From Aschersonia sp. MBC 622 (taxonomy: Eukaryota > Ascomycota > Sordariomycetes > Hypocreales > Clavicipitaceae), in NCBI GenBank assembly GCA_030782805.1, contig JARJPL010000401.1:1-64000 (forward strand): a stretch of 64,000 nucleotides of DNA, in the 5' to 3' direction. Below are positions 35,067 to 47,349 of the stretch, piece after piece. The notes under the pieces are model-generated. The model was given only the letters and a program-made list of their open reading frames with translations, ran no database searches and was not told the DNA's origin. Both the position numbers and the translations under genes were made by a program. Within the stretch, counting starts at the first letter, position 1. The number at the start of each line of letters is the position of its first letter.

Positions 35067-36752
35067 CTAATATACCGCAAGGCTTGGTCTCTCATTGCCG
35101 GCATTATCACTGCTTACAGTCGACAGTAGACTATTCTCATCGTCGGTATCCTCGGACCGCTGGCGATATGACTGGATAAATCTCGAATTGGAATCTACCG
35201 ATACTTCGTCTTGCTCTTGAGTGCCATCTGAGTGATGGGTATTCTCAGGTGGCTGTTCCATACGTCGAAACTTGCTTACGAGAGCAGCCACAGAAGGTGC
35301 TGAAGAGTTTCTTCCTCGTGTAGCTTCTGTTGGCCGCGGGCCATATTCTGGATCTGCCTCGGAAACTGCACTAGCCTTGGTCGCGGCACAGAATAGATCG
35401 CATGACGTGCTTTGTGATAGAGCAGACGCGCTGTCAGCCTCTTTCAAGTGCAGGGTATCCTCGTCAATTGACTCGAGTGCTGAGGCAGCTTCAGCGTGAC
35501 CAACAGGAGGCTTGTCTTGACACTTGACATCGGGTTCCACCTGAGCATCATTGGACTCGGTATCGTCAGAACGGGAGTCGCTTTTCTTCAAGCTGGCATC
35601 AGTGGATTTGCCTGTAACCTTCGCAATGTAGGTATTGCTTTGAGATCTAGGGGTGGCGGCGGACTGACTTGTCGACTCTTTTGCATCATCTACAGTCTCC
35701 ATGATGGCGAGATTATCGGTTTCAGATTCGTTGGGTTCAGCATCGATTTTCTGGGAACCGTGGAAAGGAGATGCACTATCGTCATCTTTCTGTTTCGGAT
35801 CGTCGTCGAGTGTCGTAGATGCTTTCACAGTTTTCTCTTGGGACTTCAGTGCAGTCCAGAGCTCGCCAATGATTGGCCGAGCATTGGATGTGCCACCATA
35901 AATTGGTACCATACATCTAGGTTTCGGAAGATTCTTCTCGAGAACTGCAACAGACTTTATGGTAGAGGTTGAATTAACCAATGTTTTGGTGGAATCTCCA
36001 TATTTGGTATTGATATCATTGACGGCTTTCTCAAGCCCATCACGGAAGGTAGATGATCTTTGCCAACCATTCAGCGCAAAATCAGGTAGAGCATCAAGCC
36101 TTGGAGGGGCGGAAGATACAGAAGGAAGAGGTGCACTTTCATAGGCCATGTAAGCAGAGCGCTCAGGGACGGGAACCGGAAGGGAGTAGCGGTTTTGAAA
36201 TGCTTTTTGGCACAGCATGGATTGAGAGCCTGGGGATGCTGCGGCTGGCGTGTTTGTAACGGCTCGGTCAGGGTCGCGGGCATCTGGATCCGAAACCTTT
36301 GCCATCTTCTCTCGCGAATATTTAATTTTGATGCTGTGAACAAGCTCCCCGAGACTTTTTCGACGGCGAAACTGGCGGATAGGAACTGATGCGCGCAGTC
36401 AGTATTTTGTGAGAATAGCAGCGTAGATGGAATGCTGACCACTGGGAGAAGCATCATCTGAAAGGGCCTGTTCCGTGGCACCGTCATGGCCATGATGATC
36501 TGCATGATCAACTCCACCGTTGTGGCTGCCGGGCTCAATGTGCGGAGAGTGCAGGCTGCGAAACCATTTTCGGCTGTCTTGGCCAGTTCGTGAAGGTCCT
36601 AAGCAACCTACTGCTGAATTAGAAGGACGTTGGCGAGATTTCCACAGCCTCTAGCTGCTAGTTTGGGTGGTGGACTCTGATGAAGTCGACCGCGCGATGT
36701 CTTTCTTGTCGAAGGCGTCGCCTTTGTCACGCTTCTTGAAAAAGAGAGACAT
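35067..36752 (-). CDS. Conserved fungal protein of unknown function
   Basis: Model complement(join(35067..36385, 36440..36613, 36731..36752)), 504 residues. The large exon is certain. The middle exon continues it in frame (GPSRTGQDSRKWFRSLHSPH) across a 54-bp intron. The first exon is only 22 nt (MSLFFKK plus one base) and joins via a 117-bp intron ending TTCTAATTCAG; the next CAG, 3 bp on, is an equally possible acceptor. A basic block (PIRQFRRRKSLGELVHSIKIKYSREK) and LDALPDFALNGWQRSSTFRDGL look like the conserved core. The C-terminal half is acidic, Ser-rich and probably disordered. No enzyme motif, signal peptide or membrane segment is seen. I recognise no named family. An alternative reading starts at 36305 (MAKVSDPDARD). 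Confidence 0.6.
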
Positions 36753-37337
36753 TCCGGCGGATATATATGAAGGATTTAAATACTGGTAATGGGAGGGCGA
36801 GAAAGACAAAATGTTTTTACCAAAGGGGTAGCTGACTTGACTGAAAGATGAAGGAGGCAAATCCGAGCGGATACTGGCTTCCAGATCTATGGTGGTGAAG
36901 GTAGAGGCGTGGGGAGCAGCTGAGAAAGCTGCTCCCGATGACTGCGGCTACAGCAACAAGGGTCTTGCAAGTTCGAGATGCAGGCACTATTCAACATTCT
37001 GAAGCAGGAGGGAAGCTGGGGGTGGTCAAGAGGAAACATGTTATCCAGATTGGTCAGCTACACGTCGAAGACTGCGCTAGTCCATACTTAGACCATGCAC
37101 TTTAATAGCAGGCCTCTCAGTGGCGCGTCTCACACCAACGCGACGCGCCGCAAGGGACGCGATCTTTCAAGTGGTTTCTCCTAGCAATAATGTGGTGCAC
37201 ACGCCCCTCTGCACCAACTCCATCGACGAGCCTGCGTAACACTCAAACACTGGCACATTCTCTCCACTCGACAACAGTTCACCTGCTCTATGTTTACGTC
37301 TTCTTCTCAAAGGCTGCACCAGTGATCGCGGCCCGCC
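36753..37337. promoter_or_regulatory. Divergent promoter region upstream of POL1
   Basis: 585 bp between divergent start codons. About 190 bp upstream of the POL1 ATG lies an inverted repeat, GGCGCGTC (37122-37129) and GACGCGCC (37142-37149), with ACGCGACGCG overlapping the right arm. CGCG-rich motifs of this kind resemble MBF/E2F-type G1/S elements, which would fit a replication polymerase. Visible sequence; inferred function. Confidence 0.35.
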
Positions 37338-40300
37338 ATGTCCAAGGTCAACCACAGGGCCAAGCTTGCAGAGCTCAAAGCTCTTCGCAAGGCTGGTAAA
37401 AAGGCATTTGACAGCTACCAAGTAGAGGACGTCAATGCCCTGTATGATGAAGTCGACGAGGATGGCTACAAGAAGATTGTCAGAGATCGTCTGAATCAGG
37501 ATGATTTTGTCGTCGATGACAATGGCGAGGGCTATGCCGACGACGGCCGTGAAGATTGGGATCGTGTCCGTCAGTATGATTCTGAGAGCGACCTGGAAGA
37601 TCTTCCTACACGAGGCCGCCAAAGTAAATCGAGTCAGTTTACCGTGTCCCGTTCTTCTTGAAGTGGTTTCTAAACGCGTTTAGAAAAAGCAAGCCGTCAG
37701 GCAGAGCAGGCCATGCGAGACGTTAACGATCGTAACATTAGCGAATACTTTACCAAGAACGCAACCAAGCCTCAACAAAAGCCGAAGGTACGCCACAACC
37801 TGTCACTTGAATCTCTGGAAAACATCCAAACTAACACGCAGCAATAAAAAGATCGTCAAGACCGAAGACGACGAGGACTTCATGGCAAATCTACTTGGAG
37901 AAGTTGACAGCAACATCCCAGCTCCCGCGCCGAGACCCTCAAAACAACAGCGCTCAGGAGAGCGCCGCAAATCTAGAGCGCTTTCGCCTCCGCCGGAACC
38001 GGCAGGCAAAAAGCAGAAGCGACGAGATACACGACTGCTGTCGCCTTCGTCTGCCATTCCTCCTAGTGACGATGATGGATACATGCCGCCTCTGGACGAG
38101 GACCCGATACCTGTTGGCGAAGTACCAATGAGCGACCCAACCCCGTCATCCCCCGCTGCCAAAGTAGCCCAGCGCAAAGCCCAGTTGAGGCATGAAATCA
38201 AGGAAGACTCTGACGACGAGGAAACAATGGAGGTCGCCCACGCTGCTTCTGTTACAACAGCTTCTGTCAATCTGGCCAGCTCTCGTCCCATTAAGAAGCT
38301 TCGCAAACAAGAGCCGTACCCTTCTCCAGCCAGCTCTTCACCGGTCAATGCTGTTGATGATGTTGACTCGTCTTCTTGGAATAAATTGACCGAGAAGCTT
38401 AATGTTGTTAGCAACCCCTCAGAGACACGCGGCGTGGGAAAAATCGACCACAAGGACGCCATTGAAGCTGATGGCAGCCTCAGCTTTTTCTGGACTGATT
38501 ATACTGAGATCAACGGCAGTCTCTGTCTCTTTGGCAAGGTCTTGAATAAGAAGACCCAGGAGTATGTCAGTTGCTTTGTTAAAGTTGATAACATTCTCAG
38601 AAAGCTTTACTTTTTGCCACGCGAACATCGCCTTCGTGATGGCGAGGAGACAGACGAGAGCGTCGAAATGATGGATGTTTACAATGAAGTCGATGACCTC
38701 ATGACCAAGATGAACGTCGGCATGTACAAGATCAAGGCATGTACTCGAAAATACGCATTCGAGCTCCCTGGAGTGCCAAAGGAAGCACAGTATATGAAAC
38801 TTCTCTATCCGTATACCAAACAGCAAATCGATTCCAGTATCATCGGCGAGACCTTCTCACACGTATTCGGATCCAACACCGCACTGTTTGAGCAGTTTGT
38901 TCTATGGAAAAATGTCATGGGCCCTTGCTGGCTCAAGATTGAGGACGCTGACTTTGGTGCCATCAAGAACGCCTCTCACTGCAAATTGGAGGTCTTAGCT
39001 GAGCACCCCAACATGTTATCAGTCGCGAGCGAATCAGACAACCTTGATGCGCCTCCCCTGACTATGATGAGCGTCGCTCTCCGTACAGCTTTCAACGCGA
39101 AAGAGAACAAGCAAGAGATCCTCGCCATTAGCGCCAGAATTTACGAAAAGGTGCTGCTTAGCAATACGACGCCCGCCGAGAAGCTGCCCTGCAGAACATT
39201 CACAGTCATTCGACCGCACGGACAGAATTTCCCTCTAGGCTTCGAGCAGCTTGCAAGAACCCGCAATCGCGGCCTCATTGTCATGAAGAAGCAAGAGTCA
39301 GATATTCTTAGCTTCTTCCTGGCCCAGCTCGATGTCGCTGATCCCGATGTAATCCTTGGCCATCAACTGGAGGGTGTTGACTATAGCGTTCTCTTGAATC
39401 GTTTGCAAGAGAAGAAGACTCACCAGTGGTCAAGACTCGGAAGATTCAGAAGAACTCAGTGGCCTCAGGCACTTGGAAAACTGGGTGGCAATGTCTTCGC
39501 TGAGCGTCAGATCATTGCAGGTCGACTGCTATGTGACCTGGCGAACGAAGCAGGCAAATCTGCCATGTACAAGTGCCAGACTTGGAGCTTGACAGAAATG
39601 TGTAGCCTGTATCTCTCTGGTGATAATCATCGCCGTGAGATCGACAATGAGTCCGCACTGAACAGCTGGGCCAAGGAAAAGCAGGGTCTCATGGACTATA
39701 TTACCCACATGGAGGCCGATACACATTACATTGCTGCTCTGGCAATTAGCGTTCAAATGCTCCCATTGACAAAGGTCTTGACCAATCTGGCTGGTAACTC
39801 TTGGGCTCGTACCTTAACAGGTACCCGCGCAGAAAGAAACGAGTACATTCTTCTCCACGAATTCCATCGCAACAAGTATATTTGCCCTGATAAACAGATT
39901 TTTCGTGGCCGTCAGAAGGCTTCAGAGGAGAACGAAGACGAAGCGGGACAGGGGAAAAAGAAAGACAAATTCAAGGGTGGTCTCGTCTTCGAGCCCGAAA
40001 AGGGTCTGTACGACAAATTTGTCCTCGTCATGGACTTCAACTCTTTGTATCCCTCTATCATTCAAGAGTTCAACATTTGCTTCACGACGGTCGACCGCAC
40101 CATTTTAAGCGAGGACGACGATGCGGTTCCCGAGGTACCGAAAGATCAAGACCAAGGTATCCTCCCCAAGCTCATTTCGACACTTGTTGGTCGTCGTCGC
40201 CAGGTAAAGAGTCTCATGAAGGATAAAAACGCCACAGCCGAGCAGCTTGCCACATGGGATATCAAGCAGCTTGCCTTGAAGCTCACTGCTAACTCCATGT

Positions 40301-41841
40301 ACGGTTGTTTGGGCTACACCAAGTCCAGATTCTACGCGCGACCGCTTGCCGTCTTGACCACATTCAAGGGCCGTGAAATTCTCAGAAGCACCAAGGAGCT
40401 CGCAGAAAGCAGGTCTCTCCAAGTTATCTACGGTGATACTGACTCGGTCATGATCAACGCCAACGTGGACTCTGTAGCAGACGCCTTCAAGGTCGGCAAT
40501 GATTTCAAAAGGGCTGTCAATGAGCAATATCGTCTCTTGGAAATTGACATTGACAACGTCTTCCGACGAATTCTTCTGCAGGCCAAGAAGAAGTATGCTG
40601 CCATCAACCTCGTCGAGAAAGATGGCAAGTTCATTGAAAAGATGGAAGTTAAGGGTCTGGACATGCGACGTCGCGAATACTGCGCCCTATCAAAGGAGAT
40701 CTCTAAGCGCCTTCTGGATGAGATTCTTTCCGGCGCCGAGACCGAGGAGGCTGTTTCGCGCATTCATGAATATCTGAGAGACACTGCTGCTAAGATGCGT
40801 GAGCAGACTATCCCTGTTGCCAAGTACATTATCTTTACCCAGCTTGGGAAGGGGCCCGCAGAGTATCCCAATGCCGACTCCATGCCTCAAGTTCAAGTCG
40901 CACTACGCGATCTTGCTCGGGGCAAGACGGTGCGCAAGGGAGACGTCGTCTCGTACATAATCACGGGCGATGGCAAGAGTTCAGAGCCACCCGCCAAGCG
41001 AGCTCATGCACCCGGCGACCTCAAGACAGACCCCTCACTGGTCCCCGACGTCGAGTGGTACCTTGGCAAGCAGATCTTCCCTCCTGTTGAGCGTCTTTGC
41101 GCCAACATTGTGGGCACCTCTACTTCACAACTTGCCGAACAGCTTGGCTTGGATGTCCGCCGATACAACTCTCTGCAGACCCAACAAAACAGCGCCAGCG
41201 ACGACCTCGAGATTCACCCTCTGGAGTCTCAAATTCCCGACGAGGTCCGCTTCGCAGACTGCACGAGACTTGCTCTGCGCTGCCGCAAGTGCAAGTCCTC
41301 TACGCCATTTGAGGGTCTTGCCTCAGCCCCCGACCGCGTCTCTGCCTCTGGCATCGTCTGCGGCGCTTGCAATGCCATTATTCCCAACATCTCCATCGTG
41401 GCACAGGTAGAACACGCCATTCGCGTCCAAAGCACTCGCTACTACGAGGGCTGGCTGGTCTGCGACGACTCACAGTGCGGCAACCGCACGCGCCAGATGA
41501 GCGTCTACGGCACGCGCTGCCTCGGCCCCAAGGGCCTGGCCCGCGACTGCCTCGGCCGCATGCGCTACGAGTACACAGAAAAGGCCATCTACAACCAGCT
41601 AGTGTACTTTGCCAGTCTCTGGGACGTGGAGCGTGCCCGCACCCGCGCCGCTGGTGCCGACAGCGGCATGACCAACCAGGACCGCGAAAAGGTCCTCGCC
41701 CTCGCCGAGCACAACCGTGTGCGCTTCGGCACCGTCAAGGGCATCGTGGATCGCTACCTCGACAAGTGCGGCCGGCAGTGGGTTGCCATGGATTCGTTGT
41801 TTGCGCGTCTGGGCTTCAACAAGCCCCTTGCTGCAGCGTAA
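37338..41841 (+). CDS. POL1: DNA polymerase alpha catalytic subunit
   Basis: Model join(37338..37623, 37684..37787, 37852..41841), 1,459 residues, close to yeast Pol1. It extends RNA primers made by primase to start leading and Okazaki strands. The N-terminus (MSKVNHRAKLAELKALRKAGKKAFDSY) is the conserved Pol alpha N-terminal region, followed by an acidic disordered stretch. Family-B motifs: DFNSLYPSIIQEFN (about 858), KLTANSMYGCLGYT (about 940) and YGDTDSVMI (about 990). The exonuclease-like domain (DPDVILGHQLEGVDY) lacks a full acidic catalytic set, as in all Pol alpha. The C-terminus has paired-Cys zinc motifs (CRKCKSS, CGACNAI, CDDSQCGN, CLGRMRYEYTEKAIYNQL) that bind the B subunit. Intron 2 must use AAAAAG at 37851; an earlier AG at 37841 would give an immediate stop. 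Confidence 0.95.
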
Positions 41842-43180
41842 TGGAATGGAATGAATCTTGATATACATTTTTGTGCGCGCATGTTCATTGGCAGGGCGTT
41901 AATTGGCTATGAGGGCAGGTAATGGACCTTGTTGGAAAGTTGGAATCTGGGATTTCTCACTGTCTTTGGATAGGGATATGCTTCGTTACGTGAAGCTTGT
42001 TTGATTGAATGCTTTGACTTTTTTTTTTCGAATTCTAGTTTCTTTACATATATGTTGACCCTAGATTAATCATGAGCATTCAATTATCAACGAGGCGGCA
42101 TTCGTATTAATATCAGTTGTCAATGTTACCATCGGTCCTGTCTCGCACGTTGCAAGCCCTACTCATGCAGACTATGATGGAGCTACGCAAGGAGCAATAC
42201 TGGTATCATAAGACTACAAATCAATAAAGATGAAGTTTTTACTATTTAGGCGCAGGAACATCACAAGGAGCATCAGATTTTGAACAAATGTATATATATT
42301 CTTCTCGACAACTAAACCGTCTGTTCCCGCAATTAGATGATGTACAATAAAAAACAGCTACGGCAAAAAAGCTCTGGATCCGCCAACCATTCATGCATTG
42401 GAAAACAAACGTCATCCCTTTTCAAGTAAAGAAATGTCCATATGTTTACCCACAGTCAAAGGCAAGGGAAGGAGGGCGTGCTTTGATCCTAAATGAAACG
42501 AGAAGAAATAAAGTGAAAAGAGAAGTAATGGAAACGAAACCACGAAACCAAACCCCACGAGGGGAGTGTTCCAAACAACGAACTTTTTGTCTTCCTCGTC
42601 GAACCCATTCTTCATTTCATTTCCTCCTGCATGAAGCCAAGACAACTCATTGCACATTACCCATTATGCAGCAAAGGTCTTTTGTCTTCTTCGCGTTCCT
42701 GAACAAGACGCCAAAGACTCCCCAATCATTGACTTCATGTCCAAGAATCAGCTTCATCAGGATTGGCAGGCCATTGGCGGACGAAAAAAGAGAGAAAGGT
42801 TGAGCTTCGTCCGAGGCCAAACTGCTCCGAGAGGGAAAATACCGAGGATCCATCATGTGCTGTGGCGCACAAAACGCGAAAAGTCGCTAGTTTCGAACAG
42901 GTAAACAACACATTGGCGAAGAAATAACAGCTTTCCCCTTCTTTGATCCCGGACAGATGCTCCCTCCTCGACTCTCTGAGAAGGGTGTTGCCATACTCTG
43001 GCTCAAGTGTTCTATTGGGCGAGGGTATCGTAGATAAAATGCGGCGCAACTTTTAGGACACGTCGACTGAAATCTTTGAAGAAAAAAATGCAATAGGAAA
43101 AATCAAGATGAACAGAGACCCGCCTAGTCTATCACCCGAAATGCAAGACACCGAGAATGAAAGAAACAAAAAATGATTAC
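41842..43180. other. Convergent 3' region of POL1 and eIF4G
   Basis: 1.3 kb between stop codons. AT-rich (for example 42,200-42,360) with no recognised gene. Frames at 42393-42803 (+) and 42735-43049 (-) show no domain. It should contain both 3' UTRs. Confidence 0.5.
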
Positions 43181-46100
43181 TTATTCGCTCTCTTTCTTGT
43201 CACTGTCGGGGACAGCTTTTGACAGGGCCGGGGAAGCAGCGGCAGAAGGTGGGGAAGCGGGGTTCTCAGAGTCCATGTTGGCGAGAAGGCTGAATGTGTT
43301 TGAGTTTTCGCGGGTGGGAGGAGTGCCAGCGCGGGAAGACATGGCAGAGTCCTCACCACGGCCGAAAGAGCCACCAGGGCCCATGCGGCGACCACTGTTG
43401 CTGCGAGAAGAAAACATTGAAGTAGGGCCAAGGGTCACGTTCTGGCTCGAAGTCCTGGCGATGGAGCCCTTGAGACGTCTCAGGTCATCCATACCAACTT
43501 GATTGCTTGTCTGCTGGGTGTAGCCAGCAGAGAACTGGCGAGCATCGCCGCGGCCGACAGGAGGGCGGCCGCCACCACGCTGGTTGCTTCTGGCAGTCTC
43601 CTGGGCCTTGGCAGCTTGAGCAGCCTCAGCTTCAAGGCGAATCTCGTCGAGGGTCTTAGGGGGAGCCAGACCGCTAGTCTTGCCTCTCCAGCCAGCCTTG
43701 CGCAGGTCAATAACATCCATGAGCAAGAACTTGATACGGCTGGGAAGGCCGGGAAGGTCAGTCATGGTTGCGATGCGAGCAAAGTAAGCATCCATCATGG
43801 GGCGGCCCTTCTCAGTGTTGTCGAGATTTGCACCAATAGTTCTCAGCAACTTGCACAAAGACTCAACCTCGGCCTCATCAGGAATACCCTTGTAGTCGAC
43901 GAGCTTGTGCACACATTCATGCATGATACGTTCCGTGAGCATGCCGAGTTTGTAAAGCTCACCAATAAACTGAACAAGACCGAGACCGCGACGCTTGGCA
44001 GCGGCAGTGATGTAGTACTCGTCGGACATGAGTTCGGCCTCGCCGTTCTTCTTGCCCTCTACATCTTCCTTGTCCTTCTCCTCCTTGGGAGCCTCGGGCA
44101 CGTTGACGGACCAGCCACGCTCGAAGTCTTCCTGGCATCTGTTGAGGAGGTATTTGCGGAAGAGGTTGCCTCCGCTGACAATATTTCCATTCTTATCCTT
44201 GATTCTCTCATCACGAACCTCGGGACTCATGGTTTCAAGCATGCGCTTGCAGAATTTCGCATACATGGAGGCCCAGTGAGACTCATCAGTAGCCTTCTCG
44301 AAAGTAAGCTGAATGACCTGGCGTAGGGTTCGTCCATCCGACTCATCCTTGGACTGCGAGGCAATGAGAAGGATCTGGTCGGCAATTCTGTCGAACTTCT
44401 CAGGAGTCATCTTGTTTAGAGCAGCCTTGACCTTTCTCTGGACCATCTCTGGATCAAGGTATCCGGCGTTTGCAGCAGAGCTCGCAACGGCACTCTTTCC
44501 GACGCTAGTAGGCTTCCAGCCAGTCGAGGTAATGGCAATGGGCTTGACCTCCTGGCCGGCAGTGAGCGGCATGGTCTTAGCAGCCTGAACGTCGTTACGG
44601 CGGCTGCCGCGAGTCTGGCGGCTGCTCTGGCGAGGAGAGTTGGGGCCAGCACCGCGCTGAGAACCAGAGCGGGCCATACCGGAAGGACCGGGGAAAGAAG
44701 CACCCGGGCGCCCGAAAGAGCCAAGAGGTGGGACGCCAGGCCGACCAGGAAGAGCACCACCAGGCATACCGCCACGGCCGGGAGGCGCGTTGAAGGAACC
44801 GCCAGGGAAACCTGCACCGCCGCGGGAGCCTTGTCTAGCGCTACCAGGGGCGGGGGGGCGTGTAGCTGAGCGGTTGCCATCCCCATCACCGATGAGGGAC
44901 TTGACCTGCTGGTGGAACTCAATGGAGGGCTGCTCGGTAAAAACCTTCTGGAACTGTAGAAGGAAGCCGGAGTCATATCTGAAGGTCTTACCCTTCTTGG
45001 CGACAGCAGCGTTCAAAGCTGGGTTGGGCGAGTTGATGCCAGCAGGATAGACATCTTGCTCCATTACCTGAAGAAAACGAGCAGACTTGAGGGACTGCAT
45101 AGCAGGCGTGGGCTGAGGAGGTTCAACAGGCTTGGTGTTGAGAGGCGTGAGGTTAAGAGCCGCGGGCTTGGCAGCGCGCTTTTCGGAATTCTTGTTCTCG
45201 CCGGCCTTGTCACCCTCGATTTTCATATCAGCGAGCTTGTCAGTGACAGATTCAACGTTGTTGTCACCGCCTGCAGGACGAGCCTTGGCAAGAGCCTCGG
45301 CAACAGACATAGGCTTGCCGGAGCTCTCGGCACTGTTGCGCTTGCGCTCGCGCTCCTCTTCGAGACGTTCCATCTCGCGCTCCTGCTCACGCAACTTGCG
45401 GTCTTCGTCGTCGGCGTTAGCCTTACGATTAGCCTCTTCCTTCTGTTTAGCCGCGGCCTTTTCAGCCTCTCTGCGCTGACGGTGCTCATTTTCCTCCTTT
45501 TCACGGCGGGCGTCGGCCTCTTCCATTTCACGTATCATGCGTTCCATTTCATCCTCATCAGGGTCATCGCTCCTGGCAGTCTCGGCAGCCTTGGGCTCCT
45601 CCTTAGCGGGAGTCTCGGTTTTGGGAGGCTCGGCAGGCTTAGCAGCGGGGGTCTCGGTCTTGGTGGCGGCCGGTTCCTCAGTAGTAGCCGATTGCTGAGT
45701 AGCGCGCTTAATCTTCTCTTTGAGCTCATCCTGAATTTCCTTGGCTGTCTTGGGCGTGGTGTGGCTGTCGCTACGTCCGTGAGACGGAGTGTTGGGCTTG
45801 ACGGGAGGAGGAGTAGGAGTCGAAGCGGCAACCGGAGGAGTTCGAACTTGCTGGGGAGCTGGAGAAGCGGGAGCCTTGAAGGCAGACGTGTCCACAACCT
45901 CACCAGCGAGGTTCTTGATCTGGATCGCAGCGCTCTTGCGCGGCATGACAAAAGTATTGGCGCCCTTGGAGGCATTAGCAACGGGTGCCTGGCCAGAAGA
46001 GACGACAACGGGCGGAGCGGGTTGGCTGGCGCTAGGGGGACGCTCTGGCTGGGAAGGGCTGCGGGACATGCTGGCGCTCTGTTGGTGGAAAGTAGGAGGA

Positions 46101-47349
46101 TATTGCTGGGCATAGCCAGCATTGGCCTGGGGAGGACCACCCATGTAAGGGGGGACATTGTTGTAGCCGTAGGCCATGTTGATAGGACGGCCGTATTGGT
46201 CCATCTGTTGAGGAGGATAGCCGTAGTTCTGGTGTTTCATAGTTAGCAGTCGTTCAAACCCTCCATTTTCAGGAGATAGGTCAAATGAGTTGGAGTTGGG
46301 GTTATTGAAAGGGGTGCTGTGGTTCGACTTCGGTAGTAAATCAGAGTTGGTTAAGCCACCAGAAGGCTTGCGAGGTATATTTTGCATGCGAGGCTTTGTC
46401 TGATCCGACTGCCCAGTAATATCGCTGAGCTGTGGCGGATTGATATAGCTGGCAAGATACTTTACCGTGGGGCCTGGTTGGCGTCGCAAATCTGATAAAA
46501 CCTTGTCTTGCTCACGGCGCTGAGGGTACTTTCTGTGCGTTTTGGAGAATACTCGAGGAAAGGGGTACTGTACTTGTTGCTGCTGAGGAGCCATAGGCGG
46601 TGGGTAGTGGTACTGAGGTGGCGTCTGCATGTGACCGTGCATGTTGGCGGGAGGCATGTTGGGTGTATTGGGCATGGAAGAGACCGGGGCAGGGCTGCGG
46701 TTGGGCTGGTGAGGCGAGTTAGGGTAGGGCATGCCGCGACCCTGGGGTTGGAAAGCAGGAGGCATGCCACGACCCTGGCCGTTGCGAAACTGATTGTTGG
46801 GAGGGTAGCCCATCTGATTGTTGTAGGAGTTGTGGTGGTTATTGTAACCACGGCCGCGTCCGCCCTGGTAGTTGCCTCGGTTGTTGTCGCCGTGGAGAGA
46901 GTTGGTCGACTCGCGTCGGAAGTGAGCACCGGGTTGAGTGGGAACAGCATTGGGGTTAGGAGGAACGGAACCCTGTCTCATATGACGCTAGATTGCAAAG
47001 TTAGCTGTTTGTACGAACATGACGGAGAGCGTAGTTGAACAAAAACGGATGTACTCACCTCGCTATCGCTGCCCAGACTACCAAAAGTCATTTGGCTGCC
47101 AGCCTGCATGGAAGGCGGGCGACCGCCGCTGGCTGAAGGCTGTGGAATAGGAGAAGGCGAATGGGCGGGAGAGGGCACACGGCCGGCATTGCTTCCAGCC
47201 GGAATGGGGATAGGAGCAGCGTTGCCAGACTGAGGAGTGCTGTGAGCGACGGAAGGAGAATCAAATCCAAACTGAATGTTGGACTTTACACTCCCAGCCG
47301 GCGCGGAAGGACCGCCATTTGCGACGGTGTGAGTAGCGTTGGCCGCCAT
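43181..47349 (-). CDS. eIF4G: Translation initiation factor eIF4G
   Basis: Start at 47349, intron 46988-47058 (71 bp, in-frame GSDSE to RHMRQGS), stop at 43181. Read straight through, it has 1,365 residues. eIF4G is the scaffold of the cap-binding complex eIF4F, linking eIF4E, eIF4A and poly(A)-binding protein. The N-terminus is Pro/Gln/Asn-rich. An eIF4E-binding motif YxxxxL-phi is seen as YDSGFLLQF (about 766). The MIF4G HEAT domain runs from VQRKVKAALNKMTPEKFDRIADQI (about 944) to LPSRIKFLLMDVIDLRK, followed by an Arg/Ser/Gly-rich tail (RSNSGRRMGPGGSFGRGED). A Glu/Lys-rich coiled-coil-like region (MEEADARREKEEN) lies in between. A likely second intron (46229 to 46573, or to 46552) is stop-free and in frame; splicing it gives QQQ-NYGYPPQQ and about 1,250 residues. 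Confidence 0.92.
46229..46573 (-). other. Probable in-frame intron or optional exon segment in eIF4G
   Basis: The segment is bounded by GTACAG (donor at 46573; alternative GTATTC donor at 46552) and CTGCTAACTATGAAACACCAG-type 3' end with a good CTAAC branch point. It is 345 bp (or 324 bp), both multiples of three, with no stop. The encoded residues are charged and Ser/Thr/Lys-rich, unlike the Pro/Gln/Tyr-rich sequence on both sides, which join smoothly when it is removed. RNA evidence is needed to tell an intron from an alternative exon. Confidence 0.5.

Noticed and set aside
45056..46246. 396-codon plus-strand frame opposite eIF4G, and the 275-codon frame at 43499-44326
   Set aside because: Both are antisense to a clear eIF4G. 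Their Leu/Arg/Gly-rich sequence is the mirror of the Glu/Lys/Pro codons on the other strand, with no domain of their own.
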